This document shows positions 9,122-15,869 of a DNA stretch of 64,000 nucleotides, in pieces. Position 1 is the first letter of the stretch; each line of letters begins with the position of its first letter. The DNA is from Gemmatimonadota bacterium (GTDB lineage Bacteria > Gemmatimonadota > Gemmatimonadetes > Longimicrobiales > Gaopeijiaceae): NCBI GenBank assembly GCA_030827315.1, contig JAURER010000001.1, forward strand, positions 62,001 through 126,000, given 5' to 3'. The notes under the pieces were generated by a model. That model saw only the letters and a program-made list of their open reading frames with translations. It had not been told where the DNA came from and did no database searches. A program made the translations under genes and the position numbers.

Positions 9122-9275
9122 CCCGCGGTCGGGTCTCTGCGGACGCGTGGGTCGATCGATCGCCGCAAGTCGCTCTCCCCCAACGACTCCAGCAGGCTTG
9201 CGGCCTCCGTGCACGCTTGTTACCGTCTCACCCCTTCCGGCGGAGAGCGCGCCGGGCAACGGTCTTGGAGGGAGA

Positions 9276-9575
9276 ATGACGAAGGCAGACTTGGTCGAGC
9301 AGGTAGCCGAAGCCATCGGTCCTGGGGTCACCAAGAAGGACTGCGCGCTCGTCGTCGACGGATTTCTGAACGCCATCAAGCGTGCCCTCGCCACCGGCGA
9401 GAACATCGAGATCCGTGGCTTCGGCACGTTCAAGGTCCGCAAGCGCAAGACGCGCATGGCCCGGAATCCGCGCACGGGTGATTCCGTAGAAGTGCCCTCC
9501 CGATCCGTGCCGGTCTTCAAGCCCTCCAAGCACCTCCGGGCCCGGGTCGAACGCCTGGACAAGGCCGGCTACTGA
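9276..9575 (+). CDS. HU/IHF-family DNA-binding protein
   Basis: Small nucleoid protein that binds and bends DNA as a dimer. From the ATG preceded by GGAGGGAGA it is 99 residues: MTKADLVEQVAEAIG at the start and the family signature GFGTFKVRKRKTRMARNPRTG around residues 49-69, with the intercalating Pro in RNPRTG. The ORF-track start at 9147 is too far upstream. A weak promoter-like pair (TTGCGG, 17 bases, TACCGT) lies at 9198-9226. HU and IHF subunits cannot be separated reliably here. A hairpin follows directly. Confidence 0.93.
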   Translation: MTKADLVEQVAEAIGPGVTKKDCALVVDGFLNAIKRALATGENIEIRGFGTFKVRKRKTRMARNPRTGDSVEVPSRSVPVFKPSKHLRARVERLDKAGY

Positions 9576-9581
9576 GACTCC

Positions 9582-9608
9582 GCCCGGCGGTGCCGCGCCG
9601 GGCCCTTT
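9582..9608 (+). terminator. Hairpin terminator after the HU gene
   Basis: A perfect 8-bp stem, GCCCGGCG with CGCCGGGC, closes a 6-base loop 6 bases after the stop codon and is followed by CCTTTA. The short T-run makes it a moderate terminator. It ends just where the candidate ECF promoter for the next gene begins. Confidence 0.55.
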
Positions 9609-9634
9609 AACGTTTCCACGCCGCGCCCGTCTAA
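9609..9634 (+). promoter_or_regulatory. ECF-sigma-type promoter ahead of its own sigma gene
   Basis: AAC at 9609-9611 and CGTC at 9628-9631 (reading on as CGTCTAA) are separated by 16 bases, the AAC-N16/17-CGTC layout of many autoregulated ECF promoters. The expected transcript start falls at about 9640, next to the GTG at 9641. Assigned by pattern only. Confidence 0.4.
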
Positions 9635-9640
9635 TCACTG

Positions 9641-10198
9641 GTGAGTGAGGAACGGCGGACCGGGGCGGAGATGTCCGATGCGGAGCTCGTTCGAAACGCA
9701 CGAACCGGCGATGCCGCCGCTCAGGACGAACTCGTGCGTCGGCACATCGATGCCGCCTACCGGGTCGCCCTGTCTCTTACCAGGGATCCGGACGTTGCCG
9801 CGGACGTGGTTCAGGACGCCTTCGTGAAGGCCTTCGGCTCCCTGGACGGTTTTCGTGGAGACGCATCGTTGAGGACGTGGATCGTCGCAATCACGGCCAA
9901 CGAGGCCCGGGGGTTCTTCCGCAGGAGTCAACGCCGGAAGGAGGCGTCGCTGGACGCCGCCACCGAGGTCGCGTCGGTCCAGCCAGATCCCGCCGAGCGG
10001 GCCGTGACGGAGTCGGAGGCCGCACGGGCGAGGGCGGAGCTGGAAAAGCTGCCGGAGAAGCAGCGACTCTCCGTGACACTCAGGATCGAAGAGGGAATGA
10101 GCTTCAGGGAAATCGGATCCGTGGTCGGGTCCAGCGAGGGTGCGGCCCGGGTGAATTACTTCCACGGCATCCGCCGACTCAGGGAGTTGATGGAATGA
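9641..10198 (+). CDS. ECF-family RNA polymerase sigma factor (RpoE-like)
   Basis: Alternative sigma factor of about 185 residues. Region 2 spans roughly 20-90 (DELVRRHIDAAYRVALSLTRD, the DVVQDAFVKAFGSLDGFRG block, LRTWIVAITANEAR) and region 4 roughly 125-180 (LPEKQRLSVTLRIEEGMSFREIGSVVGSSEGAARVNYFHGIRRLR), a helix-turn-helix for the -35 element. The GTG at 9641 is used as start; ATG at 9671 is the alternative and would still keep region 2. It overlaps the anti-sigma gene by ATGA, so the two are translationally coupled. The signal sensed is not evident. Confidence 0.94.
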   Translation: MSEERRTGAEMSDAELVRNARTGDAAAQDELVRRHIDAAYRVALSLTRDPDVAADVVQDAFVKAFGSLDGFRGDASLRTWIVAITANEARGFFRRSQRRKEASLDAATEVASVQPDPAERAVTESEAARARAELEKLPEKQRLSVTLRIEEGMSFREIGSVVGSSEGAARVNYFHGIRRLRELME

Positions 10199-10680
10199 CC
10201 CAGATTCGATGTGCGGAAGTCCGGCAGATGATGCCGGATCGCGTGACGGGGCGTGTGCCGGCCGACGGGAGCCGGGACTTCGAGGACCACGTTGCGCGCT
10301 GTGCTGACTGTGCGGAGGAGCTCGACCTCGTGCGAATCCTCTTCTCCGGGCGAGTGACCGCGCCGGCGGGGCTGGCGGATCGCGTCGTTGTGGCGGTCCG
10401 GCCGCGATCTTCCCGTGCGACACGGCCCTGGTGGGGCCTGTCGGCGGCGGCGGTTGCGGCCCTCGCCGTGGGCATCGGGGTCGCTTCGGAGCCCGGGCCC
10501 CTCGGGGTCGCGGCGGGACTCGGCCTGGCGTCCGAGTTCGAGGAAGGTGAGCTCTGGCTGAGCGACGACGGGCTGCTGGCGGGTGTGCCCGAGTTCGAAG
10601 CGCTCTCGGACGAGGCGCTCGTGGAGCTTCTGGAGGATCTTACGTCGGAAATCGGTGGTGGATCAGGAGGTGCGGCATGA
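10195..10680 (+). CDS. Membrane anti-sigma factor with zinc-binding motif
   Basis: Probable inhibitor of the ECF sigma factor encoded just upstream. The 161-residue product has the HxxxCxxC zinc anti-sigma signature (HVARCADC) at about residues 32-39, inside an N-terminal cytoplasmic domain. A single membrane helix follows near residues 80-100 (GLSAAAVAALAVGIGVA), then an acidic extracytoplasmic tail (FEEGELWLSDDG). ATGA overlaps at both ends tie it to the sigma gene and to the following LTXXQ protein. The longer ORF-track start lies inside the sigma gene. Confidence 0.88.
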   Translation: MTQIRCAEVRQMMPDRVTGRVPADGSRDFEDHVARCADCAEELDLVRILFSGRVTAPAGLADRVVVAVRPRSSRATRPWWGLSAAAVAALAVGIGVASEPGPLGVAAGLGLASEFEEGELWLSDDGLLAGVPEFEALSDEALVELLEDLTSEIGGGSGGAA

Positions 10681-11267
10681 GGATACGTTGGGAAGGTTCA
10701 TTTGCGCGCCTGCGTCGCGGGGCGTCGCTGGCACTGGTGCTCGCCGCGATCGCAGCGAGCGTGGCGGCTCCCCTGGCCGCCCAGAATCCGCCGGGCCGGC
10801 GAGGGCCGCCCCAGGGCCGTCAGGAGATGGAGCGCAGAGTGCGCGCCCAGATGGCGCGCCTCGCGCAGGAGCGTCTCGAGCTCTCCGGGGAGGAGTCCGC
10901 GCGGCTCGGCGAGGTGATGCGGCGGTTCGAGGAGCGTCGTGCAGATATCCGGCGGTCGGAGATGGCCACTCGGCGCCGGGTGGAGGCCGTCATGATCGAG
11001 GGCGGGGCGGACGACGAGGCCGCGGCGGCGCTACTCAGGCGGCTCTCCGAGCTGAGACAGGAGGAGAGCGCGCTCTTCGAGGAAGAGCAGGCGGCTCTCC
11101 TGGAGGTGCTCACGCCGACGCAGGTTCTCAGGCTTCAGGCGCTGCGCGAAGAGATGGGCAGGCGCATACGCGCGCTGCGCGGCGGCGACCCGAGTGACCG
11201 CCCGCGCCGTCCCGGTGGCCCGCGGGGGAACGTTGACGGGCCGCTCGGGGTGCCCCTATCTAGGTAG
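10677..11267 (+). CDS. Periplasmic LTXXQ (Spy/CpxP-like) protein
   Basis: A secreted helical protein of 196 residues. It has an N-terminal signal peptide ending near PLAAQ (ASLALVLAAIAASVAAPLAAQ). Long charged helices follow, rich in Arg and Glu (REMERRVRAQMARLAQERLELS and so on), and the motif LTPTQVLRLQALREEM, the LTxxQ signature of Spy/CpxP proteins. These act as periplasmic chaperones or stress sensors. It is the third gene of the sigma/anti-sigma operon, a place where such proteins modulate envelope stress signalling. That role is inferred from context. Confidence 0.8.
   Translation: MRIRWEGSFARLRRGASLALVLAAIAASVAAPLAAQNPPGRRGPPQGRQEMERRVRAQMARLAQERLELSGEESARLGEVMRRFEERRADIRRSEMATRRRVEAVMIEGGADDEAAAALLRRLSELRQEESALFEEEQAALLEVLTPTQVLRLQALREEMGRRIRALRGGDPSDRPRRPGGPRGNVDGPLGVPLSR
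11233..11262 (+). promoter_or_regulatory. Sigma-70-type promoter for the moa operon
   Basis: TTGACG, an 18-base spacer and TATCTA form a good promoter match. It overlaps the last codons of the LTXXQ gene and lies 36 bases before the moaD start, giving the moa genes their own transcript start near 11269. Confidence 0.5.
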
Positions 11268-11297
11268 TCCTCGCAACCCACATCCCTTCGCGCTCCC

Positions 11298-11549
11298 GTG
11301 CCGATCTCGGTCAACGCACTCTTCTTCGCGGCCTACCGCGACCTCGTGGGTCACAGTGGCCTCGCGGTGGAGCTGAGGGAGGGCGCAACCGTGGGGGACC
11401 TCGTCTCGGAACTTCGTGAGCGAGGCGCGCCCTTCGATCGGCTTCCGGCCGAGCCGGCGGTTGCCGTGAATCGTACCTACGCCTTCCTCGACGAGCCCCT
11501 CTCGGCCGACGACGAAGTGGCGTTCATTCCGCCCGTCGCGGGCGGCTGA
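11298..11549 (+). CDS. moaD: Molybdopterin synthase sulfur carrier subunit
   Basis: Ubiquitin-fold small subunit of molybdopterin synthase; its C-terminal thiocarboxylate donates sulfur to precursor Z. The 83-residue product ends in the diagnostic Gly-Gly (FIPPVAGG) and keeps VNALFFAAYRDLVG at the start and the AVAVNRTYAFLDEPLSADDEVAF block typical of MoaD. GTG is the only start that fits. moaE follows after 16 bases and moaA after that, so all three would be made together. Confidence 0.93.
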   Translation: MPISVNALFFAAYRDLVGHSGLAVELREGATVGDLVSELRERGAPFDRLPAEPAVAVNRTYAFLDEPLSADDEVAFIPPVAGG

Positions 11550-11565
11550 CCGGGATGGGACGCCG

Positions 11566-12078
11566 TTGATCCATGCCGCGGTCGGGCCCGAGCCCATCGA
11601 TCCGGCCCAGGTCCTGTCGCGGGTCGGGTCCGCGGAGGACGGTGCCGCGGTGCTGTTCGTGGGCGTCGTGCGCGATCACGCCGACGGCCGGTCGGTGAGC
11701 GGGATGCGCTATGACACCTACCACGAGATGGCCGAGGACGTTCTCCGCGAGATCGCGCATGAGGCGGCCGCCCGTCTCGGGACCGACCGACTCGCCGTGG
11801 TGCACCGCACCGGCGAGCTCGACATCGGCGAGGTCTCGGTTGCGATCGCGGTCTCGAGCCCGCACCGGGCGGAGTCGTTCGACGCCTCCCGCTACGTGAT
11901 CGAGGAGATCAAGAAGCGGCTGCCCGTGTGGAAGCAGGAGCACTATGCGGACGGCCGGGTCGAGTGGGTTCCGGGCACGGTGCCGCCCGGCACGGGCGCC
12001 CCGATGGACCCCTCCGCGAGGGAGCGCCCCGTCGCCGGACGTGGATCGCACACCGCGGGCGGGGGGCAAGTGGCATGA
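11566..12078 (+). CDS. moaE: Molybdopterin synthase catalytic subunit
   Basis: Large subunit that inserts two sulfurs into cyclic pyranopterin monophosphate to make molybdopterin. Family blocks are visible: GAAVLFVGVVRDHADGRSV, LTYHEM-like YDTYHEMAEDVL, VVHRTGELDIGEVSVAIAVSSPHR, the catalytic RYVIEEIKKRLPVWKQEHY, and DGRVEWVPG. The start is TTG, with GGGATGGGA upstream as ribosome site. A 25-residue tail after the conserved WVPG is extra. The stop overlaps moaA by ATGA. Confidence 0.94.
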   Translation: MIHAAVGPEPIDPAQVLSRVGSAEDGAAVLFVGVVRDHADGRSVSGMRYDTYHEMAEDVLREIAHEAAARLGTDRLAVVHRTGELDIGEVSVAIAVSSPHRAESFDASRYVIEEIKKRLPVWKQEHYADGRVEWVPGTVPPGTGAPMDPSARERPVAGRGSHTAGGGQVA

Positions 12079-13055
12079 TCGACCAGTTCGGCCGCCGGGT
12101 CGAGTACCTCCGCGTCTCCGTCACGGACAAGTGCAACCTCCGGTGCGTGTACTGCATGCCGATGGAGGGACTCACCTGGCTGAAGCGTGACGAGCTCCTG
12201 ACCTACGAGGAGATCGAGCAGATCGTCCGGGCAATGGCGGGCATGGGACTCCGCCGGATCCGGATTACGGGGGGCGAGCCGCTCGTGCGCCGCGACCTGC
12301 CCGACCTGGTGCGCATGATCGCGGCCGTGCCCGAGATCGAGGACCTCTCCCTCTCCACGAACGCTGTGCTCCTGGCCGAACACGCGGACGCCCTGCGAAG
12401 CGCGGGGGTCCAACGGCTGAACGTCTCCCTGGACTCGCTGCGTGCCGACCGTGTCGACGCCATCGCGCGCCGCCCCGGCTCGTACCCGAAGATCATGGAG
12501 GGGCTCGAAGCCGCCGAGCGGGTCGGATTCTCGCCCATCAAGATCAACGTGGTGCTCATCCGTGGTCAGAACGACGACGAGATCGAGGACTTCGCGGAGA
12601 TCACCCGCGAGCGTCCGTGGCACGTGCGCTTCATCGAGATGATGCCCACAGGCGCGAATCTCGATCTGAGCGCCAACCAGTTCATCTCCTGCACCGAAGC
12701 GCTGCGCCGCATCGAACGCATCGACGCTCTCGAGCCGGTCAAGGGGCCGTTCGGCAATGGCCCGGCGCTGTATCACCGCTTCCCGGGCGCGCCCGGAACC
12801 ATCGGCGTCATCACGCCGATGAGCCACAACTACTGTGACCGGTGCAACCGGATGAGGCTCACGGCGGACGGACACCTGCGGCCGTGTCTGTTCGGTGCGC
12901 TCCAGACGAATCTCCGCGACCCGCTGAGGGCCGGCGAAGACCTGGTGCCGCATATCGTCGAGACGCTGCGTACGAAGCCCGAACGGCACTACCTGATCCA
13001 GGGGAGCGCTGCCGGCTCGGGCGGCCTCGTCGCCCTGTCGCAGACCGGCGGGTAG
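12075..13055 (+). CDS. moaA: GTP 3',8-cyclase
   Basis: Radical SAM enzyme that performs the first step of molybdenum cofactor synthesis from GTP. The 326-residue product has the N-terminal cluster motif CNLRCVYC with a preceding RVSVTDK, GGEPLVRRDLPDLV for SAM, and the C-terminal second cluster CDRCNRMRLTADGHLRPCLF. It ends in the functional Gly-Gly (ALSQTGG). The chosen ATG overlaps the moaE stop; the ORF-track entry extends into moaE. moaC and mog/moe genes are not in the window. MsrP, encoded at 59.8-60.7 kb, is a likely user of the cofactor. Confidence 0.96.
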   Translation: MIDQFGRRVEYLRVSVTDKCNLRCVYCMPMEGLTWLKRDELLTYEEIEQIVRAMAGMGLRRIRITGGEPLVRRDLPDLVRMIAAVPEIEDLSLSTNAVLLAEHADALRSAGVQRLNVSLDSLRADRVDAIARRPGSYPKIMEGLEAAERVGFSPIKINVVLIRGQNDDEIEDFAEITRERPWHVRFIEMMPTGANLDLSANQFISCTEALRRIERIDALEPVKGPFGNGPALYHRFPGAPGTIGVITPMSHNYCDRCNRMRLTADGHLRPCLFGALQTNLRDPLRAGEDLVPHIVETLRTKPERHYLIQGSAAGSGGLVALSQTGG

Positions 13056-13080
13056 ACCTCTCTCCCAGCGTCGTTATACT
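13053..13080 (+). promoter_or_regulatory. Candidate promoter for mdh
   Basis: TAGACC, 16 bases and TATACT. The -10 is near-consensus and the -35 matches 4 of 6. It would give a leader of about 95 bases before the mdh ATG at 13182. The -35 overlaps the moaA stop codon. Confidence 0.45.
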
Positions 13081-13181
13081 CCTGCGGGCACACGACCGAG
13101 CGTGCCCGGCTCGTCCGCCTCGACCGAGCGCGGATCGGCCCGGAATCCACAGGACACCCTGCCGCGGAGCAGACGTTTTTC

Positions 13182-14129
13182 ATGAGCGCGAAGAAGATCA
13201 CCGTCGTCGGTGCTGGGCACGTGGGCGCCACGTGCTCGCAGCTCCTCTCTCAGAAGGAGCTGGCCAAGGAAGTCATCCTCGTCGACATCGCCGAGGGCAT
13301 CCCGCAGGGCAAGGGTCTCGACCAGTGGGAGAGCGCGCCCATCGAGGGATTCGACTCCCGCGTCTACGGCGCCAACGACTACGAGCAGTGTGTCGGATCG
13401 GAGATCTTCATCGTCACGGCCGGCATCGCCCGCAAGCCGGGGATGAGCCGCGACGACCTGCTGAAGACGAACGCGCACGTGATCCGCTCGGTGAGTGAGG
13501 AGATCAAGCGGGTCGCTCCCGAATCGATCGTCATCATAGTCACGAACCCCCTCGACGTGATGGCGCAGGTCGCACTCGAAACGACCGGCTTCCCGCGCGA
13601 GCGGGTGATCGGGATGGCGGGTGTCCTCGACACCGCCCGGTACCGGTCCTTCATCGCGCTCGAGCTGGACGTCTCGATCGAGGACATCCAGGCGCTCGTG
13701 CTCGGTGGGCATGGCGACACGATGGTGCCCCTCGCGAGCTACACTTCGGTCAGCGGGATTCCGCTCACGCAGCTCATGGCGCAGGACCGCATCGACGCTC
13801 TCGTCGACCGCACGCGAAAGGGCGGCGGCGAGATCGTGGCCTACCTCAAGACGGGCAGCGCGTACTACGCGCCGGCGGCGGCGGCGGTCCAGATGGCCGA
13901 GGCCATCGTCAAGGACAAGCGCCGCATCCTCCCCTGCGCCGCGTGGCTCCAGGGCGAGTACGGAATGAGCGGTCTCTTCCTCGGCGTGCCGTGCCTGCTG
14001 GGCGCCAACGGTCTGGAGCGGATCGTCGAAGTGCAGCTCGATGACGCGGAGCAGGCTGCGCTGAAGACCAGCGCGGAACACGTCACGTCGACCGTGCAGG
14101 CGCTCAAGGCGATCGAGGCCGCGGGCTGA
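13182..14129 (+). CDS. mdh: Malate dehydrogenase, LDH-like type
   Basis: NAD-dependent oxidation of malate to oxaloacetate in the citric acid cycle. The 315-residue product has the Rossmann motif GAGHVGATCSQ and an Asp after strand two (VILVDIAEG), which selects NAD over NADP. Substrate-binding arginines lie in GIARKPGMSRDDLL and the catalytic Asp/His pair in VLDTARYRSF and LGGHGDTMVP. Length and motifs match the LDH-like MDH group found in many non-proteobacterial phyla. It stands alone with its own promoter and no co-directional close neighbour. Confidence 0.95.
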   Translation: MSAKKITVVGAGHVGATCSQLLSQKELAKEVILVDIAEGIPQGKGLDQWESAPIEGFDSRVYGANDYEQCVGSEIFIVTAGIARKPGMSRDDLLKTNAHVIRSVSEEIKRVAPESIVIIVTNPLDVMAQVALETTGFPRERVIGMAGVLDTARYRSFIALELDVSIEDIQALVLGGHGDTMVPLASYTSVSGIPLTQLMAQDRIDALVDRTRKGGGEIVAYLKTGSAYYAPAAAAVQMAEAIVKDKRRILPCAAWLQGEYGMSGLFLGVPCLLGANGLERIVEVQLDDAEQAALKTSAEHVTSTVQALKAIEAAG

Positions 14130-14282
14130 ACCCTCCGGGGGGCTCGATCGGGTGAAACGGTCGGCGAAAGACGGGACCTTGCCGCTGGCGATCCGACGAA
14201 AATTCCGGACGCCCGTGTCGTCGCGACGGTGAAGTCGATGCGCGCGTCGCGTTCGAGCAGCCGGAGACATGGGAGGGCGGTC

Positions 14283-14765
14283 GTGAGCAAGGGGGGGGTG
14301 GTGATTGCCGTGGTGCTGACCTCCGTGGCGAGTGCGTGCGGCGGCGGCCCGCGCGGCGACACCGGCCCGCTCCCATCGTCCGACCCGGAAGATCTCGTGT
14401 TCGCTCCCGAAGTCTCCGTGGACCTGTCCGCCATGGAGAAGACGGCCTCGGGTCTCTACCTGCAGGACATCGTCGTCGGGGACGGACCTGCGGCGCGGCG
14501 CACCAGCCGGGTCTGGGTGAAGTACGTGGGGCGCCTTCCCGACGGTTCGGTGTTCGACGCCAACCTTGGGGGCGAGCCGTACCATACCCGTCTGGGCGGC
14601 AGCGAGGTCATCCGGGGGTGGAACGAGGGGATCGTCGGCATGCGTCGGGGGGGCATTCGGCGGCTCGTGGTGCCGCCGCATCTCGCGTACGGCGCGCGCG
14701 GCACCGGCGACGTGCCCCCGGGCGCCACACTCATCTTCGATCTCGAGCTGGTGGACCTCCAGTAG
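14283..14765 (+). CDS. FKBP-type peptidyl-prolyl isomerase, lipoprotein
   Basis: Prolyl isomerase, probably anchored in the cell envelope. The GTG at 14283, six bases after GGGAGGGCGG, gives a 160-residue protein beginning with a lipoprotein signal (GGVVIAVVLTSVASAC, lipobox VASAC). The C-terminal FKBP domain is complete: RVWVKYVGRLPDGSVFDAN, VIRGWNEGIVGMRRGGIRRLVVPPHLAYGARG and VPPGATLIFDLELVDL. The ORF-track start at 14229 would put charged residues ahead of the signal peptide. The gene converges on the threonine deaminase-like gene with a 9-base gap. Confidence 0.9.
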   Translation: MSKGGVVIAVVLTSVASACGGGPRGDTGPLPSSDPEDLVFAPEVSVDLSAMEKTASGLYLQDIVVGDGPAARRTSRVWVKYVGRLPDGSVFDANLGGEPYHTRLGGSEVIRGWNEGIVGMRRGGIRRLVVPPHLAYGARGTGDVPPGATLIFDLELVDLQ

Positions 14766-14774
14766 CGGCGCGAC

Positions 14775-15752
14775 CTACCCGAAACGTCCGATAAGTTCGA
14801 GGTTCGCGGTCGTCTCGGCGTTACCTCCGCTGATCACCACGACCACGGGACCACCCCGTCCGACTCCGAGGTGGGGGATCTTCCCGGCGAGGAGCGCGGC
14901 CACGCCGGCCGCCCCCGAGGGTTCGATCGGCTCGCCCGAGGAAACGAGGTGCGCCAGTCCCTGCACGATTTCCGCGTCGGTGAGCACCGCGATACCTCGC
15001 GCCCGCTCCGCGAGCAGCGCGTGATTCAGGACCCCTGCCATCGGTGGCGCCAACCCGTCGGCGACGGTCCTGACGGAATCCAGCTGCACGGCGTGCCCCG
15101 CTCGCAGACTGGCGTGCATGGCCGAAGCTCCCTCGGGCTCCACGCCCCAGAGCGCTGCATTCGACCCGGCGGCTGAGAGCGAAGCGGCGATGCCCGATGC
15201 CAGGCCGCCTCCGCCGACCGGAACTACGACGGTCCCCACGTCCGGCAGATCCTCGAGGATCTCGAGGCCGCACGACGCGTGCCCTGCGACGACCTCTGCG
15301 TCGTCGAACGGGTGCAGGAACGTCAGATCTCGCTGCTCGCAGATCTCACGCACCCGGACGAAGGCGGCTGCAGCGTCGCCGTGCAGGATGACCTCCGCGC
15401 CGTAGCTTCGGCTCCGCTCCACCTTGAGGGGTGACGCGTGCTCCGGCATGACGACAACACTCGGTACACCCGCCGCTGTCGCGGCCCAGGCTACCGCCTG
15501 AGCGTGGTTCCCGGCGGAGATCGTTGCGACCCCGCGCGCTCGAGCTTCGCGCGACAGCGTAAGAAGGCGGTTGAGGGCCCCCCGTGCCTTGAAGGCCCCG
15601 GTTGTCTGCAGGTTTTCGTGCTTGAGGAAGACCTCGACGCCCATGGCGTCGGAAAGTGCCGGGCTCCGCGTGACGGGCGTTCGAACCACGTGATCACGGA
15701 TCCGAGCGCGAGCCTCGGTGAGGCGAGGACGGGTGAAGTCTTCGGGAATCAT
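14775..15752 (-). CDS. PLP-dependent threonine ammonia-lyase-like enzyme
   Basis: Fold type II PLP enzyme, probably deaminating L-threonine to 2-oxobutanoate. The 325-residue product begins MIPEDFTRPRLTEARARI. It contains the PLP Lys in LQTTGAFKARGALN, SAGNHAQAVAWAA, the phosphate loop VPVGGGGLASG and ISGGNAE. It lacks the C-terminal ACT domain of biosynthetic IlvA, so it resembles catabolic TdcB or serine racemase. The ORF-track start at 16358 reads through the divergent receptor gene and is not used. The exact substrate (threonine, serine or racemisation) is undecided. Confidence 0.88.
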   Translation of the reverse strand: MIPEDFTRPRLTEARARIRDHVVRTPVTRSPALSDAMGVEVFLKHENLQTTGAFKARGALNRLLTLSREARARGVATISAGNHAQAVAWAATAAGVPSVVVMPEHASPLKVERSRSYGAEVILHGDAAAAFVRVREICEQRDLTFLHPFDDAEVVAGHASCGLEILEDLPDVGTVVVPVGGGGLASGIAASLSAAGSNAALWGVEPEGASAMHASLRAGHAVQLDSVRTVADGLAPPMAGVLNHALLAERARGIAVLTDAEIVQGLAHLVSSGEPIEPSGAAGVAALLAGKIPHLGVGRGGPVVVVISGGNAETTANLELIGRFG

Positions 15753-15800
15753 CCGGTAAGCTTGAAGGAATGTGGGAGCTTCGCCAGGGTAACGTAAAGA

Positions 15801-15830
15801 TTGCCGGGAGGTTAGGCGTGCTGGTAGAAT
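15801..15830 (+). promoter_or_regulatory. Promoter for the TonB-dependent receptor
   Basis: TTGCCG, 18 bases and TAGAAT. Transcription would start near 15837, 33 bases before the receptor ATG. The site lies in the 117-base divergent gap next to the threonine deaminase-like gene. Confidence 0.5.
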
Positions 15831-15869
15831 TCCGCGACGTTCGATGCCCTCTCTCACCCACGGGATGCT

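Noticed and set aside
14775-15752. Biosynthetic IlvA
   Set aside because: The C-terminal ACT regulatory region is absent and the length fits catabolic or racemase-type enzymes.
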